Assembly (NCBI GenBank): GCA_016721865.1
Contig: JADKHF010000024.1
Span: 1 to 32,230, forward strand
Length of the DNA: 32,230 nucleotides
Direction: 5' to 3'
Origin: Nitrosomonas sp.
GTDB taxonomy: Bacteria; Pseudomonadota; Gammaproteobacteria; Burkholderiales; Nitrosomonadaceae
Part shown: positions 18,606 through 26,933 of the stretch, piece after piece
How positions within the stretch are numbered: position 1 is the stretch's first letter
Layout of the letters: every line of letters begins with the position of its first letter
Notes under the pieces: generated by a model
Database searches by the model: none
Seen by the model: the letters and a program-made list of their open reading frames with translations, nothing else
What the model was told of the DNA's origin: nothing
Translations under genes and position numbers: made by a program

Positions 18606-19100
18606 GTACCATCAGTGATTTAACCGAAAAAAATCAAAATCGCCGTTTCGGTCTCACAGGAAAGTCGACACCCGCAAGGATGATGATATTGATTCATCAA
18701 CCTTTATAGAAGGCGGTCGCCGTGCCGGTGAATCGGAGAATCCCTATCTCTCCGCCCGCCGCACCTGGAACGATCATATGCGATCCGTTCGGTCATCACG
18801 CAATATGTGGCAGATGCTGGCGATTCTGTGCCTGATGATCGCGTTAGCGGGTGTTGGTGGCATGATCTACATTGGCAGTCAATCGAAGTTTATTCCATAT
18901 GTTGTGCAGGTCAATAAACTTGGCGAAGCGATTGCGGTATCGCGTGCCGATGTGGCTACAGTCGCCGATCAGCGTGTGGTGCATGCTTCACTCGCATCGT
19001 TTATTAACGATGTCAGAATGGTGACCCCTGATATCGCCTTGCAACGCAAAGCCATTTTCAGAGCGACATCCAGGACTTCTCCTGGTCACGGCAATCGTAG
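18602..19100 (+). pseudogene. trbF: TrbF / VirB8-like protein with internal deletion
   Basis: The N-terminal half is clear: N-P-Y-L-S-A-R-R-T-W-N-D-H and one transmembrane helix (M-L-A-I-L-C-L-M-I-A-L-A-G-V-G-G-M-I-Y-I). A periplasmic segment follows (F-I-P-Y-V-V-Q-V-N-K-L-G-E-A, then A-L-Q-R-K-A-I-F). Directly after that, in another frame, comes the C-terminal end Q-D-F-S-W-S-R-Q-S and TAG at 19098-19100. About 165 codons remain where roughly 230 or more are usual, so a block near 19060 is missing. This removes most of the VirB8 periplasmic domain. A shift near 18635 also affects the N-terminus. Confidence 0.78.
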
Positions 19101-19112
19101 TGAGGTTCCATC

Positions 19113-20069
19113 ATGAAACACATAATCACTTTAGCCACCATTTTTTTACTCATTACAGGTGTTGCTTCCGTTTTCGCCAGCAACCTGACTGAAGCCTATT
19201 TCAGCGGCAAGAATCCGCAGTTAACGCAGCAGGAGCGTGAAGCCATCGCGATGGCAAAGAAATGGCAGGCAAACAGTGCTCAGGGCATCAAACCGGTTGC
19301 CGGTTCTGATGGTTCAATTCGTTTCCTGTTCGGTACACAACAACCGAGTATTGTCTGTGCAGTATTACAGGTTTGCGATATTGAATTGCAACCCGGTGAA
19401 CAGGTCAACTCCATCCATTTGGGTGATCAGGCCAGATGGCTGATAGAACCTGCCATTACCGGGCAAGGAGTCAATGAAGTGCAGCATTTGATTGTCAAGC
19501 CGATGGATGTGGGTTTGGAAACATCACTTGTGGTTACCACCAACCGCAGAACCTACCACATACGCCTTCGTTCACACCGGCGTGAATTCATGCCGCGCGT
19601 CGGCTTTATTTATCCGGAAGATGCATTGGCTAAATGGGATGCAATCAAGGCACAGGAAAACCGTGCGTTGGAAATCCGGCAATCACGTGTAATACCGGAA
19701 ACCGGCGAATACCTCGGCAATCTCGACTTTGCATATTCGGTATCCGGTAATGCCGTCTGGAAACCGGTACGCGTGTATAACGATGGTCAGAAAACCATTA
19801 TCCAGATGCCGAAAGTCATGGCGCAGACTGAAGCGCCTACACTTTTATTGCTTAATAAGGAAGGCGGTCTGTTCAGGCAAGACGATACCGTCATAGTGAA
19901 TTATCGATTGCAAGGCGACCGCTACATCGTCGATGCGGTATTTGACAAGGCGATTCTGGTTGCCGGTGTCGGCAACAATCAAAACCGTATCACCATTACA
20001 CGGGGAATTGATTATGTTGTTACGATTCCATCTTCTGAAACTTCAGGCATTCAGATTACAGGTTGTTAA
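19113..20069 (+). CDS. trbG: TrbG / VirB9-like outer-membrane core protein
   Basis: This is the longest uninterrupted gene in the transfer region (318 codons). It has a signal peptide (M-K-H-I-I-T-L-A-T-I-F-L-L-I-T-G-V-A-S-V-F-A), a VirB9/TrbG N-terminal domain (C-A-V-L-Q-V-C-D-I-E-L-Q-P-G-E) and a CagX-type C-terminal domain (L-D-F-A-Y-S-V-S-G-N-A-V-W-K-P-V-R-V-Y-N-D-G). VirB9 proteins form the outer-membrane ring with TrbH and TrbI. The final ~15 residues after I-T-I-T-R-G overlap trbH in another frame and may result from a late shift; the usual end would be near 20012. Confidence 0.9.
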   Translation: MKHIITLATIFLLITGVASVFASNLTEAYFSGKNPQLTQQEREAIAMAKKWQANSAQGIKPVAGSDGSIRFLFGTQQPSIVCAVLQVCDIELQPGEQVNSIHLGDQARWLIEPAITGQGVNEVQHLIVKPMDVGLETSLVVTTNRRTYHIRLRSHRREFMPRVGFIYPEDALAKWDAIKAQENRALEIRQSRVIPETGEYLGNLDFAYSVSGNAVWKPVRVYNDGQKTIIQMPKVMAQTEAPTLLLLNKEGGLFRQDDTVIVNYRLQGDRYIVDAVFDKAILVAGVGNNQNRITITRGIDYVVTIPSSETSGIQITGC

Positions 20070-20591
20070 AGCTGTAGAAAACTCATCAATTCTCAAAGCA
20101 GCTTTGGTTTGTATTTCTGCTGTGCTGGTGTTAAGCGGTTGTGCAATGACACAGCCATACGGCAGTTTTATCCAGAATCCGCCACCGGCATTCGATCAGC
20201 ACAGCAAAGTCATGGCTGATGATGTGGCCGATCAGATCGGACGGCTTTATCCGGCAGCAACCACACAGTTTGATTTACGTCACAACGCCAACGATCCGTT
20301 TGGCCAGGCGCTGATTGACAAGCTACGCAGTGATGGATTTGCCGTTCTGGAAAATACCAGCCCGGCAAATTCTTTTAGCCGCGATTCATGCACCAGAAGA
20401 CACCGGGAATGCCAGCAATACCGATCAGTGGGAAGCTCCAGCATAACGGTTTGGCACTCGGTTACATCATCGACCAATCGAGTGATTTGTATCATGTCAG
20501 CATCATGATTGAAGATCAGCAACTGACTCGCGCATTTATTGCCCAGTCCGGACAGATTCAACCGGCGGGATTGTGGGTGCGGAAGGAATAA
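20014..20591 (+). pseudogene. trbH: TrbH-like lipoprotein (VirB7 role)
   Basis: The protein starts M-L-L-R-F-H-L-L-K-L-Q with a hydrophobic stretch and a lipobox L-V-L-S-G-C at about residue 45, so it should be a lipoprotein. The C-terminal part, after a shift near 20375, reads G-L-A-L-G-Y-I-I-D-Q and I-Q-P-A-G-L-W-V-R-K-E, as in TrbH of P-type systems. Its place between trbG and trbI matches IncP trbH. TrbH is thought to sit with TrbG and TrbI in the outer-membrane core. Confidence 0.75.
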
Positions 20592-20644
20592 ACAGAAGCA
20601 GGAAAAGGCCAGGATAAGGCAAAAGGAAACGAGAAATCGCTATC

Positions 20645-22062
20645 ATGACAAGTCATTCCAAACTACTGTCACCCGAATCATCGCCCGATGTGGTTTCCAA
20701 AAGCGTCGGCGTGCGCCGTGTCAACAATCTGCCGCTGTATATCTTTGGTGACATCATGCTGATTTTTATGTTGCTCATGGGCATTGTGGCGATGAACCGC
20801 GCAACCGACCGTAACACTGCCTATGATTTCGACAGTAATCATGATGCCCAATCGGGCAGCAATTTTGCAAGCCTGATTGCCAAGGATTATATCGGCGGCA
20901 TGATCGAACCCCAAAGTGCAACCGGAAACGGCGGAGATACCGGATGACCGGTTTATCAAAGACTGGCGCGAGGCAATTATTATTGAACGGCCTGCCGATC
21001 TGGATTTGCCGCCAGTGCCACCGTCATTGGATCATTCCAATGCTTCACGCGATGCCGAACTTGAACATATCCGTCTGCTCAAGCGTCAGCAGTTGGAAGA
21101 AGCAATCAAGCCAAAACCAACGTCAATGTAATTGCGCCCAGAAGTGCGGCATCCTCACCGCAGCACACAAATTCAGGCGCACACCGTCACGCGGAAGCAC
21201 TACGAAATGGCCAGAGTACGCCAGCAGATCGATGCCAATCTGCGCGAAGACCCAACCGCTGCCTATCATGCGCGGCTTGCGCATCTACGGCAAGGACAAA
21301 GCGGTCTGGGTGCTGGTATTGCTGATCCATATGACGATACAGCGCCGATGCTGTTAAACGACCCGGTAACCGGCAATGTGAATGATTACTCGCGTTTTGA
21401 TACAGCACAAGGTGATGAGCGCTGAAACTCGACAGCGACGTTAAAAAACCGCAATCACCTTACATCCTGCAAACCGGTTTTGTAATTCCGGCAACGCTGA
21501 TATCCGGAATCAATTCAGCCTGCCGGGACAAATCATGGCGCAGGTCCAGTCAGAATATTTATGACTCGCCAGTTGGTAAATACCGTTTGATTCCGCAAGG
21601 TTCTCGCTTGGTCGGCACGTATTCGAGTGAAGTCGAGTTCGGTCAAGCCCGCGTACTTGTAGCCTGGCAGCGCATAATCTTTCCGGATGGCAAGACGATG
21701 GATATTGGTGCGATGCCCGGCGCTGATGGTGTCGGTTATGCCGGATTCAAGGATCAGGTGAACAACCATTACCTGCGCATCTTTGGTTCAGCGTTGATCA
21801 TGTCCGAGATTGTTGCCGGAACAGCCTAGAGTCAGCGTGATGCAGGTGGTGCATTCGGTCGGCAAAATGCAGGCAGCATCATGAGTCAGTCGCTCGGCCA
21901 GCAACTGGGATTGGTTACCGCCAATCTGATCCGCAAAACATGAATATTTCACCGACCCTTGAAATCAGACCCGGATACCGGTTCAACATCATCGTGACCA
22001 AGGACATGGTGTTCAACAAACCTTACCAATCATTTGACTATGCAAGGAGTAATCACCCATGA
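20645..22062 (+). pseudogene. trbI: TrbI / VirB10-like core scaffold protein
   Basis: TrbI spans both membranes and links the inner-membrane ATPases to the TrbG ring. The N-terminus is cytoplasmic (M-T-S-H-S-K-L-L-S-P-E-S-S) with a transmembrane helix (L-P-L-Y-I-F-G-D-I-M-L-I-F-M-L-L-M-G-I-V-A-M). A proline/charged linker follows, then the VirB10 beta-barrel domain: I-P-A-T-L-I-S-G-I-N-S, Q-G-S-R-L-V-G-T-Y-S-S, V-A-W-Q-R-I-I-F-P-D-G. An in-frame TAG at about 21827 and a shift near 21940 precede the C-terminal R-P-G-Y-R-F-N-I-I-V-T-K-D. Other indels lie near 20943, 21130, 21430 and 21520. It ends in an ATGA overlap with trbJ. Confidence 0.84.
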
Positions 22063-22885
22063 CAAACATCAGATGGCATTTCAATCCATTTACGCACTGG
22101 AAGAAAACAACAGGAATCGTTGCAATTCTCATTGCCATGTTTGGCGCTAACACTAATGCGAGCGGCTTCCCGTTATCGATGCAGTCAACGTCCAGCAAAC
22201 CACAATCGCCGCAATTGAAAATGTGTCACAGACCTTGAAACAGATACAACAATATCAGACACAACTGCAGCAATACGAAAACATGATCCGTAATACCCTG
22301 GCACCACCAGCATATGTCTGGGCGCAGGCGCAATACACGATGAACAAACTTATGCATATGACTGATACCATCCGCTATTACGGCCAGCAATACGGCGGAC
22401 TGGACGGCTACTTGCAACGATTCCGTAATGTCAATTACTACCGCAATTCGCCCTGTTTCAATCTGGATGGCAATTGCACCGAATCGTCGTGGAGCATATT
22501 AAAGCAGGGACAGGAAGCCAGTACCGATGCACAAAAGAGTGCCAATGATGCTGTACTGCGCGGCCTCGATCATCACTCGCAACAGATTCCGCTCGATGCT
22601 GCACAACTGCAAATCCTGCAACAGCGTACCCAAACCGCAGAAGGACAAATGGAAGCATTGCAATATGCAAATCAGCTCGCTGCTCACCAAGCCAACCAGT
22701 TATTGCAAATCCGCCATTTACTGATTGCGCAACACAATGCCACCAACGCCCAAAACCAGGCCAAAGTTGATCAGGAACCCATGTGGCAAGCTGCGCGTGA
22801 GGCAGCGACTCGGCAGTTGAGTCCGCAAACATTACCGACTGGAAGAACATGGTCAGTTCGTGATGCATTTAATTTCTTAAAAGGA
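22059..22885 (+). pseudogene. trbJ: TrbJ / VirB5-like minor pilin component
   Basis: The start (ATGA overlap with trbI) encodes a signal-like N-terminus (T-T-G-I-V-A-I-L-I-A-M-F-G-A-N-T-N-A). After one missing G near 22168 it gives I-D-A-V-N-V-Q-Q-T-T-I-A-A-I-E-N-V. A long helical region rich in Gln follows (L-K-Q-I-Q-Q-Y-Q-T-Q-L-Q-Q-Y-E-N-M) and the TrbJ C-terminal end T-G-R-T-W-S-V-R-D-A-F. VirB5/TrbJ proteins act at the pilus tip. As read, the frame runs on into trbK, so the true stop is probably lost to a one-base error near 22880. Confidence 0.8.
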
Positions 22886-22892
22886 GAGTTCC

Positions 22893-23082
22893 ATGAAAAA
22901 ATTCAACTGATTACTGTGGTAGTTCTTTACTCTTTTAGCGGTGTTTTCGGATGCTCAAAGGATGGAGACGGGCAAGCTTGGAGTTGAAGGAACCGAAGAA
23001 AGAATTGAGTGGGATGCCTCAAGGCAAAGATTGGTTATCTGATCCGAATTTGTTTCTTAACCATGAAGATAACACCGAGTAA
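22893..23082 (+). pseudogene. trbK: TrbK-like entry-exclusion lipoprotein
   Basis: The ATG at 22893 has AGGAGAG upstream. The protein starts M-K-K and, with one extra A, continues I-Q-L-I-T-V-V-V-L-Y-S-F and a lipobox-like V-F-G-C. After another shift it gives K-E-P-K-K-E-L-S-G-M-P-Q-G-K-D-W and L-N-H-E-D-N-T-E before TAA at 23080-23082. The size, lipoprotein signal and place between trbJ and trbL match TrbK, which blocks entry of related plasmids in IncP systems. Sequence likeness outside the signal is weak, as usual for exclusion proteins. Confidence 0.55.
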
Positions 23083-23112
23083 CAGTTATAAACATTATAA
23101 AGAGATAGTGTA

Positions 23113-24190
23113 ATGTCAAAAAATCCAGGCGTGGTTCTAGTAATTGCTTTTGTGTTGTTAGGGTTTTCTTCTGCGGCGTTTGCGGAATTGGCCTATATCG
23201 ATCCGGTGACCAATCAGAGTGTGCTTGATCAGGTTGTCGAAAAGTTTCACGGCAAAGTTAAAACCTGGCAAAACGTCATTCAGGGTGCAGCCGAGCGCTT
23301 ATTTTGGACACTGGTTTTGATTTCGATGGTGTGGACATTCGGTATGATGCTGTTACGCAGAGCCGATATCGGTGAGTTTTTTGCGGAATTCACACGGTTT
23401 ATCATTTTTACCGGATTCTTTTTCTGGTTGCTGACCAATGCGGTATCAGGGGCATAACATTGCAGGAACCATCATCAGTTCAATGCAGCAATTAGGAAAC
23501 AGTGCTGCAGGGTTACCGGGAAACACTAGTCACACTAGCGTTATGAATATCGGTATATTAATTTGGAACCAGGCAACCAGTAATCTAACTGTTTTGCAAC
23601 CAATCGATAGTTTGATAGCACTTATCGTTTCGCTGGCAATTCTTGTCATTATTGCAGTAATTGCTGTCAATATGCTGCTTTTATTGATTTCTGCATGGGT
23701 ATTGTTATATGCCGGTATTTTTTTATTAGGCTTTGGCGGTGCACGTTGGACGACAGATATTGCCATCAACTACTTTAAAACAGTTCTCGGTGTCGGTATC
23801 CAGTTACTAGTCATGTTACTTATAGTGGGTATAGGCAGCGATCTATTATCCAGTTTTTATTCCAAAATGGGTAAAAACGTACTGAATTACGAAGAACTAG
23901 CCGTCATGCTGGTTTTTACCATCGCACTATGGGTGCTAATTTCCAAGTTACCACCGCTGATTTCAGGAATCGTGACCGGCAGCAGTATCGGTTCCACTGC
24001 CGGTATAGGTAGTTACAGCGCTGGTGGTTTAGTTGCGGCAGCGGGTACGACTGCGGCAATAACCGCTTACGGTGTATCCGCATTACGCAGAAACAGCCCT
24101 ATCAAGGGAATCGAGCCACTGATGAATGCAGTTAAAGCGGGCCAAAATGCCGAGAATAGCGGCAATTACATTTCCAGAGGAGGCCAATAA
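23113..24190 (+). pseudogene. trbL: TrbL / VirB6-like polytopic membrane protein
   Basis: The protein has a cleavable signal (V-L-V-I-A-F-V-L-L-G-F-S-S-A-A-F-A) and then several hydrophobic helices. These include R-L-F-W-T-L-V-L-I-S-M-V-W-T-F and N-M-L-L-L-L-I-S-A-W-V-L-L-Y-A-G-I-F with F-G-G-A-R-W-T-T-D. This is the TrbL/VirB6 core that forms the inner-membrane channel. One extra G in the run at about 23448-23451 splits it into two frames of 114 and 250 codons. About 359 codons in all, shorter at the C-terminus than IncP TrbL. Confidence 0.84.
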
Positions 24191-24496
24191 ATGAAAAAGA
24201 TTTTCGCTTTTTTTATGTTGATGTTTTTGTTTGCCGCACCTGTAAAGGCTAAAGATTCCTGCAGTACCGTGCTGTGCATGGCCGGAATGCTGCAAGGCTC
24301 CAGTGTTGTTTCCGGTTGTAAAGGTTTTGTTCAGGATTACTTCGATATCATCAAGTTCAACAGTCATGGCGGCATCAGCCTGAACAAGACTTTTAGCGCA
24401 CGCAGCCAGTTTTGAACAAGTGTACGACGGCAGGGAAACTGGCCGCAGATGATCAACAATCAATATGGCAGACAACTGGGTTTAACATGTTCTTGA
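24191..24496 (+). pseudogene. trbM: TrbM-like conjugal transfer protein
   Basis: It starts M-K-K-I-F-A-F-F-M-L-M-F-L-F-A-A-P-V-K-A with a signal peptide. Then come the TrbM features C-S-T-V-L-C-M-A-G-M, C-K-G-F-V-Q-D-Y-F-D-I-I and L-N-K-T-F-S-A-R-S-Q-F. After shifts near 24410 and 24448 it ends M-I-N-N-Q-Y-G-R-Q-L-G-L. The conserved Cys residues suggest a periplasmic, disulfide-bonded protein. Its place after trbL matches IncP gene order. Confidence 0.72.
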
Positions 24497-25279
24497 AGAA
24501 ATCGGTTTTAATTGTTCTAATAGCAGTGCTGTTGGCTGGTTGCGCCAGCATGACAGATTCACAAAGAAGGACTGCACAGGGCACGGCGGCGGGTACCGGT
24601 ATCGGTGCAGCCGCTGGCGCCATCATCGGTGCAATTGCCGGTGATCCTGCACTGGGTGCGGGTATTGGCGCTGGTGTTGGCGCACTGGGCGGTTATGTCT
24701 GGTCATCGCATATGGAAAAACAGCGCCAGCAAATGGAACAGGTGACTGAAGGAACCGGTATCGAAGTCACTCAAACACCACGGCAATGAACTCAGGATGA
24801 ACGTGCCGGAGACTCTTCGTTTGATACAGGGCGGGCCAAACATCAAACCGGAAATGCGTCAGTATTGAATAGCCTGGTCGCGGGAATGATGAGTAATCCT
24901 GCAGCTCAGGCCAGAATCATCGGTCATACCGACAGTACCGGTACCGATGCGATCAATAATCCGCTGTCGGTCAATCGTGCAGCCAGTACCCGAAATTACC
25001 TGGTAAGCCAGGGCATTGCTGCGAACCGCATTCACATCGATGGGCGAGGCGAGTACGAGCTAATTGCATCGAACGATACGGCTCAAGGTTTTACGCGTAA
25101 CCCGCGCGTCGAGATCTACACGTTTGAACTGGCACAGACACCGCAGCTACAAATGCCGCAACAGCAATATCCACAACAGCAGACTTCGCAGCAGTATCCG
25201 CAACTAACAGTATCCACAATACCCAAGACAACAATACCCGCAACAACCGGTTAACTGTCCGCCAATCAGGTATCATTAA
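24487..25279 (+). pseudogene. OmpA-family lipoprotein with glycine-zipper and QYPQ repeat tail
   Basis: The start overlaps the end of trbM. It has a lipoprotein signal (V-L-L-A-G-C), then a glycine-zipper membrane segment (G-I-G-A-A-A-G-A-I-I-G-A-I-A-G). An OmpA C-terminal peptidoglycan-binding domain follows: I-I-G-H-T-D-S-T-G, N-P-L-S-V-N-R-A-A-S-T-R, G-R-G-E-Y, N-P-R-V-E-I. The end carries Q-Y-P-Q repeats. It probably anchors the outer membrane or the channel to the wall. A TGA at 24787-24789, a shift near 24845 and one near 25205 disrupt it. OmpA proteins are not part of the classic IncP trb set. Confidence 0.78.
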
Positions 25280-25310
25280 CCGACAGATCGTTGGAACGAA
25301 AAGGATAAAG

Positions 25311-25527
25311 ATGAAACATCGATCGCATCCCCAGCAACCCGGCATTTAGGGTGGTAAGGCATGTATCCGGGGAATACGTGTTACAGTCGGCATGATCGTG
25401 GACAAATTGGATAGGACGCAGTGGCCGATGAAATTCTTACCGACTATCCATATCTTGAACGTGAAGACATTATGCAGGGCTTAGGTATGCAGCATAGTTC
25501 GGAGGAGCGTGAAGTCATATTGGCTTC
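25311..25527 (+). pseudogene. DUF433-family antitoxin
   Basis: After shifts near 25321, 25350 and 25411 the frame gives G-G-K-A-C-I-R-G-I-R-V-T-V-G-M-I-V-D and A-D-E-I-L-T-D-Y-P-Y-L-E-R-E-D-I-M-Q-G-L. This is the winged-helix DUF433 fold that usually pairs with a DUF5615 toxin. The start is the ATG at 25311. The end is close to the toxin ATG at 25530, suggesting coupled translation. It would repress its own operon and neutralise the toxin. Confidence 0.72.
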
Positions 25528-25529
25528 CA

Positions 25530-25916
25530 ATGAAGCCGCTCATCAACACGAATTTGTCGCCACGCTGGGTTGATGTACTGGTTAATGCGGGTATAGAAGC
25601 AGCTCACTGGTCAGCGGTTGGCGCATCCAATGCGCCGGACAGTGAAATCATGGCTTACGCCAAAGCGAATGATTATATCGTTCTGACTCACGATCTGGAT
25701 TTCAGTGCCATCCTGGCTGTTACGCACGGTGAGAAACCCAGTGTCGTGCAAATCCGTGCTGATGATGTCAACCCTGACGTTATCCGCAAACAAGTAATCG
25801 GTGCGTTACAGCAAATGTCTACGGATTTGGCTGATGGTGCATTGCTAACCATTGACACAAACCGTACCAGAGTACGGCTGCTCCCGCTTCGATCCAAACC
25901 GCTGGAAGATAAATGA
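25530..25916 (+). CDS. DUF5615 PIN-like toxin
   Basis: About 128 codons from M-K-P-L-I-N-T-N-L-S-P-R-W are intact. The family motifs A-P-D-S-E-I-M-A-Y-A, Y-I-V-L-T-H-D-L-D-F and S-V-V-Q-I-R-A are present, including the acidic residues expected in a PIN-like RNase. The first usually acidic position (L-x-D-x-N) reads I-N-T-N here, so activity may be reduced or a base error is present. It forms a toxin-antitoxin pair with the upstream DUF433 gene and sits inside the transfer operon, between the OmpA-like gene and trbN. Confidence 0.8.
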   Translation: MKPLINTNLSPRWVDVLVNAGIEAAHWSAVGASNAPDSEIMAYAKANDYIVLTHDLDFSAILAVTHGEKPSVVQIRADDVNPDVIRKQVIGALQQMSTDLADGALLTIDTNRTRVRLLPLRSKPLEDK

Positions 25917-25956
25917 CGCCACAGACAATTATTCCCAGCAATACACATATCAGCTT

Positions 25957-26370
25957 ATGATGGATTTACCGCCAGATATGCAGGAACGTGTCGTTTGTTC
26001 CATCATTGCTGCGGTGAAATATGAAATTCCGGCCAACATTTTGTTGGCTATTGCAGAGAAGGAAGGTGGCAAACCCGATCAGTGGGTGCAAAACAAAAAC
26101 GGCACGTATGATGTTGGTGTTATGCAGTTCAATACTGCGTACCTTGAAGATTTATCCCAATACGGTATCACCGCTGATTATGCCGCACAGACCGGATGTT
26201 ATGCTTATGATCTGGCCGCCTGGCGAATTCGCCTGCACATCAAAAATGACAAAGATGATATCTGGACAAAGGCAGCGAATTATCATTCAAGAACACCACA
26301 ATATAATGCGCGGTATCGTGCAGATTTGATTGGCAAGGCTGCTAAATGGGCGGATTGGCTAGAAGAGTAA
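25957..26370 (+). CDS. trbN: TrbN-like lytic transglycosylase
   Basis: The frame M-M-D-L-P-P-D-M-Q-E-R-V-V-C-S-I-I-A-A is followed by A-I-A-E-K-E-G-G-K-P-D-Q-W, with the catalytic Glu of family-1 lytic transglycosylases. Then come D-V-G-V-M-Q-F-N and, near the end, Y-H-S-R-T-P-Q-Y-N. The enzyme opens a gap in peptidoglycan for the conjugation channel. Its place after trbM matches IncP order. No cleavable signal is visible from this start. An upstream ATG at 25913 (overlapping the toxin stop) is in another frame and may be the original start. Confidence 0.8.
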   Translation: MMDLPPDMQERVVCSIIAAVKYEIPANILLAIAEKEGGKPDQWVQNKNGTYDVGVMQFNTAYLEDLSQYGITADYAAQTGCYAYDLAAWRIRLHIKNDKDDIWTKAANYHSRTPQYNARYRADLIGKAAKWADWLEE

Positions 26371-26706
26371 TTTGGTGAAAAATAATTCTAGGGTTAATTC
26401 TAAGTTACATAAGTTGATCACATGAACCATTAAAAGTAATTTTTTCAGAAGTCAAATTACCAAGAGACAAACAGAAGCCTAAAGTATCGTTTTCTGGAGT
26501 TTGATTGCGTTAATCAGATAAAGTATTTTTATTTGGCTTTCCTTCACTTCTGGACAGCACCATTTAAATAGTTGCACATTCTGGGTTTTGGGTATCCATA
26601 TGTGTATCATATATGTTGTAACATGTAAAAATATAACTTATTCTAGTGCTGGGAAGATTATGTTCTAATCCCAAGCAAACTTCTACTAAACATTAGGAGA
26701 TCGAAA
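26371..26706. other. Intergenic region before the peptide/redox cluster
   Basis: About 335 AT-rich bases without a credible gene. The stretch probably holds the promoter of the next cluster, since AGGAGA at 26695-26700 is a good ribosome site for the ATG at 26707. A TTGCAC at 26572-26577 could be a -35 box, but no -10 at proper spacing was convincing. Confidence 0.5.
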
Positions 26707-26909
26707 ATGAGTAATATTAAGACAACTCAAGAATCAGAGCTTGAAATATAAGGCCATCTGACTGTCATGAAACCATCCTCATGAAAGGTAATTTGGCTGG
26801 ATTACACAACAACCCCGAAAAAATTCACCAACTCCTTGATTTGTTAGAACTACCCAAGGGGACTGAAGTTACTGTCACAACCAAGGCAGCCTCAGTCATT
26901 GTTCGCTGA
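26707..26909 (+). pseudogene. Small peptide gene (~67 aa), possible precursor
   Basis: A strong ribosome site precedes M-S-N-I-K-T-T-Q-E-S-E-L-E. One base near 26747 shifts the frame, after which it reads C-H-E-T-I-L-M-K-G-N-L-A-G-L, N-N-P-E-K-I-H-Q-L-L-D-L-L-E-L and T-T-K-A-A-S-V-I-V-R before TGA at 26907-26909. Its size and position at the head of a cluster of putative modifying enzymes suggest a precursor or carrier peptide. The family was not recognised and no double-Gly cleavage site is clear. Function is inference. Confidence 0.4.
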
Positions 26910-26933
26910 CTAAAGCACGACAAGGGCGGTCAA

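Noticed and set aside
493..22062. Reassignment of UAG as a sense codon, because several disrupted genes have in-frame TAG (associated protein 4, methyltransferase/M15, coiled-coil gene, trbI)
   Set aside because: The TAGs are mixed with many frameshifts and with TGA and TAA breaks, at least one (near 18456 in trbE) is explained by a lost C, and TAG also serves as a normal end for trbC and the sigma-like gene.
22458..22868. 136-codon minus-strand ORF
   Set aside because: It lies wholly opposite trbJ, which has clear family features and operon context.
26590..26625. Possible operator or promoter with CATATG/ATATATG repeats
   Set aside because: The inverted repeat is imperfect and low-complexity AT sequence, and no -35/-10 pair has acceptable spacing.
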